Assembly: GCA_029935295.1 (NCBI GenBank)
Contig: JAOZKP010000159.1
Location: 1 to 6,576, forward strand
Length of the DNA stretch: 6,576 nt
Source: a bacterium
GTDB taxonomy: Bacteria > Desulfobacterota > Anaeroferrophillalia > Anaeroferrophillales > Tharpellaceae
Direction of reading: 5' to 3'
The position numbers and the translations under genes were made by a program. Positions 1-5,157 of this stretch are shown here, piece after piece (position 1 is the first letter of the stretch; each line of letters opens with the position of its first letter). The notes under the pieces were generated by a model. That model had not been told where the DNA came from and made no database searches. It saw only the letters and a list, made by a program, of their open reading frames with translations.

Positions 1-25
1 TTTTGGTTAATTATCGGCTATTGTT

Positions 26-400
26 ATGAATAAAGAACAAATATTGCAAAAATTTCAGGCTGCCAGCACCCGTCTCTGGCGGGCAACTGGCTTCTCTCTT
101 AAAGGTTTGCAGGCGGCATTTAAGCACGAGCAGGCATTTCGCCAAGAGGTTTATGTTTTGGTGTTGGTTGTTCCTTTAGGGTTATGGCTCGGCGATGGAG
201 CGCTGGAAAAAGTTTTGCTGATCGGCAGCTGGCTGATTGTGATGATTGCGGAACTGTTGAATTCAGCAGTTGAGGCCGTAGTCGATCGAATTGGCAGTGA
301 GCCGCACGAACTTTCCGGCCGCGCCAAAGATATCGCTTCAGCGGCAGTTATGGTAGCTCTGGTACTGGCGGGACTGACCTGGATATTACTGATTTTTTGA
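26..400 (+). CDS. dgkA: Diacylglycerol kinase, DgkA family
   Basis: Integral inner-membrane lipid kinase that uses ATP to phosphorylate diacylglycerol to phosphatidic acid. In Gram-negatives it recycles the diacylglycerol left by membrane-derived oligosaccharide or lipid A modification. The 124 residues match the usual length (E. coli about 122). The family signature is clear: ELLNSAVEAVVDRIGSE at 76-92, followed by HELSGRAKD at 94-102. Glu35, Glu76 and Glu83 align with the E. coli residues important for metal binding and catalysis. An amphipathic N-terminus (1-35) is followed by three hydrophobic segments (about 42-56, 62-82, 104-124), as expected for the trimeric fold. The start is the first ATG after an in-frame TAA at 8-10; no good Shine-Dalgarno precedes it. 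The gene ends in its own terminator, so it is probably transcribed separately from the flagellar operon. An undecaprenol-kinase role is less likely because the sequence follows the proteobacterial DgkA pattern closely. Confidence 0.96.
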   Translation: MNKEQILQKFQAASTRLWRATGFSLKGLQAAFKHEQAFRQEVYVLVLVVPLGLWLGDGALEKVLLIGSWLIVMIAELLNSAVEAVVDRIGSEPHELSGRAKDIASAAVMVALVLAGLTWILLIF

Positions 401-426
401 TTTTACAACTGATTTATTGCAATTAC

Positions 427-462
427 AAAAAAGGGAGCCTTAAAAAACAGGCTCCCTTTTTT
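427..462 (+). terminator. Intrinsic terminator after dgkA, potentially bidirectional
   Basis: A perfect inverted repeat has A6 plus GGGAGCCT (427-440) on the left, an 8-base loop (441-448), and AGGCTCCC plus T6 (449-462) on the right. The GC-rich 8-bp core followed by a T-run is a textbook Rho-independent terminator, 27 bases past the dgkA stop. The A-run on the left means the minus-strand transcript would also end in a hairpin plus U-run, so it could work in both directions. Confidence 0.93.
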
Positions 463-486
463 GTTTGCCCGGCATGGCGGGCAAAC
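463..486. repeat. Second hairpin abutting the terminator
   Basis: A perfect 9-bp inverted repeat, GTTTGCCCG (463-471) and CGGGCAAAC (478-486), has a 6-base loop GCATGG. It starts on the base immediately after the T-run of the preceding terminator. No T-run follows it on either strand, so it is not itself an intrinsic terminator. It could protect RNA 3' ends, act as a backup block to read-through, or be a single copy of a dispersed palindromic repeat. The sequence alone does not decide between these. Confidence 0.7.
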
Positions 487-676
487 CCATCATGGCAAAT
501 CATACGTCCCCGTTTACACTCTGGACAGATGCATTTTCAGCACAATCGTTGTTTTGCTTATAAAAATGTCCTGTAAACGAAGTTTCATCTACTTGTTTTT
601 TTTCTCCTTTTAAGTTATTAGAACGTAGTCTGAGTAGCTTTATCAAAATTTAATTCAACTGCGACTCTTATAATAT
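487..676. other. AT-rich leader/promoter region upstream of the flagellar operon
   Basis: This gap between the hairpins and the regulator gene at 677 holds no gene I can support. It should contain the operon promoter, but only weak sigma-70-like candidates are visible. One is TATAAA at 559-564 with a poor -35 near 535-541. Another is TTGTTT (593-598), 17 bp, TATTAG (616-621). TATAAT at 669-674 is a perfect -10 hexamer but touches the ATG at 677, so it cannot make the usual leader. No GG-N10-GC sigma-54 element is present on the + strand. An 8-bp inverted repeat, CGTTTACA (511-518) and TGTAAACG (572-579), brackets the first candidate. An eight-T run lies at 596-603. Confidence 0.45.
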
Positions 677-2092
677 ATGTCATCTTCGTGTCTACTTTTG
701 AGTGAGAGCAAAAAACTCTCGGCAGATCTTGCCAAAACTCTGCCGTCTGAGGTTGAGTTGGTGACTCTGACTGAATTTCCCGAAGAGGCAGGGTTTGCCA
801 ACGACTTTGCTTTTGCCCTGGTTGACTGCCGGGCGGAAGGTAATGCGGGCTGGCAGGGTTCATTGCAGGCATTAAAGAGTGCCGGCAGTGATGATTTTCC
901 GGTGATCGCTATCTGTCGTCCCGATGCTTTGGCCGCAGTGCGCCGGGCTCTGCAGGGCGGGGCTGATAATTATCTTTTTGCACCTTTACGTAAGGCTGAA
1001 ACTAATCGGGTGATTGAGCAGTGTCTGGGTGGTGTCCGCGCTACTGATGCTGCCGGAACGGAGTTGCCGAGCGACGAAATCCTGCTGACTGAGGGCTTCT
1101 GCGGTTTTATCGGCGCTTCCGAGTTGATGAAGGGGGTCTATCGTCAACTTTTGAAAGTCGCAACCGCCGACAGCGGTGTTTTGATTCAAGGTGAGAGCGG
1201 CACCGGGAAAGAGCTGGTCGCCCGGGCGCTGCACAGCTTAAGCCGGCGGTCACAGAGCGCGTTTGTGCCGGTAAATTGCGGTGCGATTCCGCACGATTTG
1301 CTCGAATCAGAACTTTTCGGTTATGTTAAAGGAGCTTTTACTGGAGCTTCAGGTGATCGGATCGGTCGGGTTGAGATGGCTGAAAACGGAACCATTTTTC
1401 TTGATGAAATCGGTGATATGGAGCCGCTTCTACAGGTTAAAATTCTGCGCTTGCTGCAGGAGAAGACCATCGAACCATTAGGCTGGTGCAAGGAGCCGAA
1501 AAAGATCAATGTCAGGATCGTTTCAGCGACCAATCGTGATCTGGAAAAAGATATTGCTGAAGGTAGGTTTCGTGAAGACCTTTATTATCGTCTTAATGTT
1601 GTGCCGATTACTCTGCCGCCGTTAAGAGAGCGGCGTGATGATGTCAGCGGTTTGGCGGAATTCTTTCTGCGGAGTTTCAATGTTGGTTTTGAGGAGCCGG
1701 AGCAGGTTTTAGGGATTACGCCGGAAGCCTTGTGGTTGTTGGAGAATTATAACTGGCCGGGTAATGTCAGAGAGCTTGAGAATGTAATTGAACGAGCTGC
1801 GGTGATGAACCCCGGCGGCTGGATAATGCCGCTGGATCTGCCGGAGAAGATTTTTCAGCCGGAAGAGAGTGATGCGGCGGCTGAAAATTTCTCTCAGGCA
1901 GCAGCTGTAGCCCTGCCGGCCGACGGTATTTCCTTGAAATCTGAGGTGACGCGTCTGGAGAAAGAGCTGATTGCTGAGGCTTTGAAACGGACGCACGGGG
2001 TTAAAGAGCAGGCGGCCCGTCTGCTAAAAATCAACCGGACGACTCTGATTGAAAAAATTCGCCGCAACCAACTTGAGGAGGAGAGTGCCTGA
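677..2092 (+). CDS. fleQ: Sigma-54-dependent transcriptional activator, FleQ/FlrA-like flagellar master regulator
   Basis: Cytoplasmic enhancer-binding protein (471 residues; Pseudomonas FleQ about 490) that should remodel sigma-54 RNA polymerase by ATP hydrolysis at flagellar promoters. Residues 1-118 form a degenerate receiver: Ser9-Glu10 replaces the acidic pair, Asp50 remains at the phospho-site, and Ala102 replaces the conserved Lys. The AAA+ domain (about 140-385) is intact: Walker A GESGTGKE 172-179, sigma-54-contacting GAFTGA 219-224, Walker B FLDEIGD 241-247, sensor I around Asn286, Arg fingers in FREDLYYRLN 298-307, and sensor II in WPGNVRELEN 360-369. The Fis-type DNA-binding end (about 425-463) carries INRTTLIEKIRR, the form I associate with FleQ/FlrA (RRTTLVEKMRK) rather than NtrC. 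ATG 677 is the only start that keeps receiver strand 1; an in-frame TAA lies six bases upstream and no Shine-Dalgarno is visible. It is the first gene of a tightly overlapping operon. Orthology to FleQ is inferred from the C-terminal pattern and neighbours. A generic sigma-54 regulator is the alternative. Confidence 0.85.
   Translation: MSSSCLLLSESKKLSADLAKTLPSEVELVTLTEFPEEAGFANDFAFALVDCRAEGNAGWQGSLQALKSAGSDDFPVIAICRPDALAAVRRALQGGADNYLFAPLRKAETNRVIEQCLGGVRATDAAGTELPSDEILLTEGFCGFIGASELMKGVYRQLLKVATADSGVLIQGESGTGKELVARALHSLSRRSQSAFVPVNCGAIPHDLLESELFGYVKGAFTGASGDRIGRVEMAENGTIFLDEIGDMEPLLQVKILRLLQEKTIEPLGWCKEPKKINVRIVSATNRDLEKDIAEGRFREDLYYRLNVVPITLPPLRERRDDVSGLAEFFLRSFNVGFEEPEQVLGITPEALWLLENYNWPGNVRELENVIERAAVMNPGGWIMPLDLPEKIFQPEESDAAAENFSQAAAVALPADGISLKSEVTRLEKELIAEALKRTHGVKEQAARLLKINRTTLIEKIRRNQLEEESA
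2075..2083 (+). promoter_or_regulatory. Shine-Dalgarno for the TPR gene
   Basis: GAGGAGGAG lies inside the 3' end of the upstream regulator gene. It contains a full AGGAGG (2076-2081) ten bases before the ATG at 2092. The stop TGA (2090-2092) and start ATG share the A at 2092. This is by far the best ribosome site in the operon and, with the overlap, points to coupled and efficient translation of the TPR protein. Confidence 0.85.
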
Positions 2093-5000
2093 TGCGTCGG
2101 CAGAGGCTTAACTTTCAGACTCAATTATCACGTCTAATGTGGTTTTTATTGCTACTGCCGTTAATCCTGACAACGGTTACGCCGGAGTCGTTTGCCGCAA
2201 TCGACAGGAATCGCAAGAATCTGCTTAAAATCCAGTTGAAAACAGACAAGAAACAGGGCAAAAGCCGAATCGTGATGCGGCTAAATCAGGGCGGCTATTA
2301 TGAGACGGAAGAGGACCGTGAGCAACAGAAATTTGTTATCCGACTCTTTGATTTTCATAATTACGGTGCCCAGCCGATCAAGGTGGTTGACGACCCCATA
2401 GTCAAGGGCGTCAATATTATTCAGTTGGAGCAGTACCTTGAGATTGCGGTTTACTTAAGGATTGTCAGCTATAATTTCAAGGTTTCTCTTTTTGAATCTC
2501 CGGCGATGTGCGTGGTCGATATCAAGGCCGTTGAGCCGCTGGCTGAGAAAAAGTCTGAAAGCACTAAACCCTCTTCTCCAGAAACTCCGAAAACCTCTAA
2601 AACTGCAGCGGCAGATGCCATCACCCTGCCGGATACGGATGATGAAAAGGGTGTGCCGGCTAAGTCGCAACTGGCCCTGGCGGTTTCTAAGGCCGTGGTG
2701 AAAACTGCGCCAACAGCCAAGGCCGATGTGCCGGATGTTGTTGATTCAGAGAAATCTGAGTTGCCGATTCCGGAGAAAGTGATACCTGAAATCGAACCTG
2801 AGATTGCGCCGGAAATCCACGAAAAAGTGCCGGAAAAGGTTCATGGTGTCGGTGTAGACAGTGATGCCGAAGCTCAAGTTTCAGAACCTGAGAACAGACC
2901 TGAGAATGAACTTGAGGCTAAAGCCGCAGTCAAAACTCCATTGCAATCGGCAGAGTCGATAGAAATCAAGCAGCCGAAGCCTGCACCGCTGCCTGCACCT
3001 GCGAGTGCGAAAAAACCGCAGACTGTAATCCCGGCCCCGGCGGTTTCTGAGAAAGCACCGGTTGCGCTGGAGACAGCCAAAAAAGCGGATATCCCCCCGG
3101 TAACCGCAGCGGCTCCCAAAGCTGAATCAACTCCAGTTCCGATACCCAAACCGGAACCCGCTCCAACCGAGAAACCGTTTGCGTCTGAGCTTGACCAAAA
3201 GCCCGAGCCGGGTCAGGAAATTTTTGATCAGGGTTTAAAGGCCTATCAGGACGGTGATTTTGCTGCTGCCGAAGAATTTTTCAATCAAGTTTTTGCTGCT
3301 TTTCCGGAATTTCCTTTAGGGATTTCGGCTCAATTTCGAAGCTACGATGCTAAAGTTCAGGCAGCACTGGCTGATAACGGTAGTCGGAGTCGGATGTCAG
3401 ATCTGGTGGATGAATTCTTAACTGCGGTCAGAACCCACGCCGATCACCCGGATGCACCCTGGGCTCTGCTCCAGGTGGCCCGGCTTTATGAAAATATGGA
3501 GTTTTTCTATGAAGCCGCTGGGATCTATAAAGCTCTGATAAAGCGTTACCCGGAGAGTCCATTTGCGACGGCGGCCAATTTCGCTCTGGCCCGGCTTAAC
3601 TTTTCCCTGAAACGTTTTCAAGATGCCTACGATGATTTTTCAGATCTGCTCAAACGGCAGCCGGAAGGCGGTTTTTCTGTCTATGCCCACTACTACCGGG
3701 CGAATGCCCTCTATAATCTCGGCCAGCCGGAAAAAGCCTTAGCCGAATATCGAGTTGGAATTGCGCTGGACCCCGATTTTCTCCATCGTGATTCACTGTC
3801 GCTCTATCTGCTCGGAAGCACTTATCATCGCCTGCAGCGCTATCCGGAAGCGCGCGAATATTTTTTGATGATGCGTAACCTTTTCCCCAATGATAAAAAC
3901 ACCCCGCAAGCCTTGGCCAAAATCGGTGAGATCCTGGTGCTGAAAAAGAGCCTACCGGAAGCGATGCAGATGTTTACTACGGTTGTGAAAGAGTTTCCCG
4001 GAAGTGAAGGTGATGTGGTTTCCCGCCTGAAAATGGCCATCTTAGGCGAAGATTCCGGAGTCCGGCGGAAACTGGAACTGATTAATGCCAACTATAGTGA
4101 ATTTCTGGATAGTGAGAAGGGCTATCTTTACTTAATCGAACACCATCCTGAAAGTCTTTTTACCGACATCGCCCGGCTTGATCTCGGACGTCTCTATTTT
4201 GAAAAAGGTGAGTATGAAAAGTCCCGGCTGATTCTTGGCCAAATGCTCGATCGGCGGCTTGAACCGGGGTTGCGTGAGGCGGCATTTACCAACTTGCGCA
4301 AAGCAATTTATGCCGAGATTGAAGAGTACTTTATCGATAAAAAATTTGACCTGATTGTCTATCTGCAAAATGAATACGGTAAAGATTTTCTCTCCCGGCC
4401 GAGTGCTGTCTACCCATTTCTATGGATTGCTGAAGCTCTGCGCCGGGAGGGTTTCAAGGTTGGGGCACTTAACGCCTATCGTGAAATTAAGCGGCTTAAA
4501 CCCAAGGCCGGGGAGGCGCAGATTGTTGATTGGGGGATCGCTGATCTTCTGGTAAAAATGGAGCGTTACGACGAGGCTGAGAAATTTTTGGGGGAAGTTG
4601 ACTATAAGCGTCTACAGCCTCTCTGGCGAGTACGCATGCAGCTGTTGCGGGTTCATATTCAAATTCATCGTGGGCGGGAAAGTGACGCTTTTTCAACCTT
4701 GCGGCAGATTAAAAAAGAGCTACCTGATTCGGCAGTTAAAGAGCGGGTCGAAACGGGTACGCTGGAGACTGACTTGCAACTGCGGGCGAATGAACCGATC
4801 CGGGCGCTGGATACTCTGCGGGAGGCGGTGAGTTTAGCCTTTGTCAATCCTCGGGAGATCGATGCCCCGCACCGGCAGTTGTTGGGTTATCGGTTGGCGC
4901 GGATGCTTTATGAACAGAAAGAGTATAGTGAGGCGCTCGCCTGGTTTACGAAACTGCCTCTTCTGACCCCGACTGATGAGATTGCCGAGGTTCTCTACTG

Positions 5001-5157
5001 GCAGCTGCGCTGCCAGATAGCTCTGGGGAGGGAGATTCAGGTTACTGATCTGGTCAAGCGGATGCAGAATGAATTTTCCGACAGTCCCTGGACGGCTTCA
5101 GCGGCAACCGCAAGTAAAGATTTTATCTGGCGGCAGGAGAAGAACTCATTAAAGTAG
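2092..5157 (+). CDS. Large exported AMIN-like/TPR repeat protein in a flagellar regulator operon
   Basis: I do not recognise a named family. The 1021 residues divide into four parts. Residues 1-35 are a Sec signal peptide: basic start MRRQR, hydrophobic core about 15-30, probable cleavage after Ser-Phe-Ala35. Residues about 43-146 are rich in alternating beta-type segments (SRIVMRL, KFVIRLFDF, LEIAVYL, CVVDIKA) resembling an AMIN-type beta domain. Residues about 150-373 are a low-complexity Pro/Lys/Glu/Ala linker with TonB-like PEI/PEK repeats. From about 374 to the end are TPR and TPR-like helix pairs, about 13 recognisable, for example around 374-405, 457-632, 685-720, 774-806 and 962-1000. 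No further membrane span or enzymatic motif is seen, so the mature protein should be periplasmic or envelope-attached and act as a scaffold. It overlaps both neighbours by one base and sits where FlrB/FleS kinases lie in other flagellar loci, which implies a flagellar or polar role. Candidate analogies are PflA (motor disk) or FimV/HubP (polar hub, though no LysM is evident). Confidence 0.9.
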   Translation: MRRQRLNFQTQLSRLMWFLLLLPLILTTVTPESFAAIDRNRKNLLKIQLKTDKKQGKSRIVMRLNQGGYYETEEDREQQKFVIRLFDFHNYGAQPIKVVDDPIVKGVNIIQLEQYLEIAVYLRIVSYNFKVSLFESPAMCVVDIKAVEPLAEKKSESTKPSSPETPKTSKTAAADAITLPDTDDEKGVPAKSQLALAVSKAVVKTAPTAKADVPDVVDSEKSELPIPEKVIPEIEPEIAPEIHEKVPEKVHGVGVDSDAEAQVSEPENRPENELEAKAAVKTPLQSAESIEIKQPKPAPLPAPASAKKPQTVIPAPAVSEKAPVALETAKKADIPPVTAAAPKAESTPVPIPKPEPAPTEKPFASELDQKPEPGQEIFDQGLKAYQDGDFAAAEEFFNQVFAAFPEFPLGISAQFRSYDAKVQAALADNGSRSRMSDLVDEFLTAVRTHADHPDAPWALLQVARLYENMEFFYEAAGIYKALIKRYPESPFATAANFALARLNFSLKRFQDAYDDFSDLLKRQPEGGFSVYAHYYRANALYNLGQPEKALAEYRVGIALDPDFLHRDSLSLYLLGSTYHRLQRYPEAREYFLMMRNLFPNDKNTPQALAKIGEILVLKKSLPEAMQMFTTVVKEFPGSEGDVVSRLKMAILGEDSGVRRKLELINANYSEFLDSEKGYLYLIEHHPESLFTDIARLDLGRLYFEKGEYEKSRLILGQMLDRRLEPGLREAAFTNLRKAIYAEIEEYFIDKKFDLIVYLQNEYGKDFLSRPSAVYPFLWIAEALRREGFKVGALNAYREIKRLKPKAGEAQIVDWGIADLLVKMERYDEAEKFLGEVDYKRLQPLWRVRMQLLRVHIQIHRGRESDAFSTLRQIKKELPDSAVKERVETGTLETDLQLRANEPIRALDTLREAVSLAFVNPREIDAPHRQLLGYRLARMLYEQKEYSEALAWFTKLPLLTPTDEIAEVLYWQLRCQIALGREIQVTDLVKRMQNEFSDSPWTASAATASKDFIWRQEKNSLK
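5135..5139 (+). promoter_or_regulatory. Shine-Dalgarno that questions the start of the last gene
   Basis: AGGAG sits 8 bases before an in-frame ATT (5148) but 17 bases before the GTG at 5157. The first is an ideal ribosome spacing and the second is too long. If this site is used, translation probably starts at the rare ATT codon. That would restore three residues (Met-Lys-Val) to receiver strand 1, reading MKVVIVDND as in typical response regulators. Termination-reinitiation at TAGTG (5155-5159) remains a possible route to the GTG. Confidence 0.5.

Noticed and set aside
476..510. GGGCAAACC resembling the start of a c-di-GMP-I (GEMM) riboswitch upstream of a flagellar regulator
   Set aside because: The other conserved GEMM blocks and the second stem are absent, and GGGCAAAC is already explained as the right arm of the 463-486 hairpin.
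494..557. Sigma-54 promoter for the operon (GG at 494 or 523; TTGC near 554-557)
   Set aside because: None has both GG and GC at 10-base spacing; each candidate misses one invariant dinucleotide.
669..674. Perfect TATAAT as the operon -10 box
   Set aside because: Transcription would start at about 681, inside the coding sequence, and no -35 lies 16-18 bases upstream.
618..872. Minus-strand reading frame of 84 codons overlapping the start of the FleQ-like gene
   Set aside because: It is antisense to a well-supported coding region, has no family features and looks like a codon-usage shadow.
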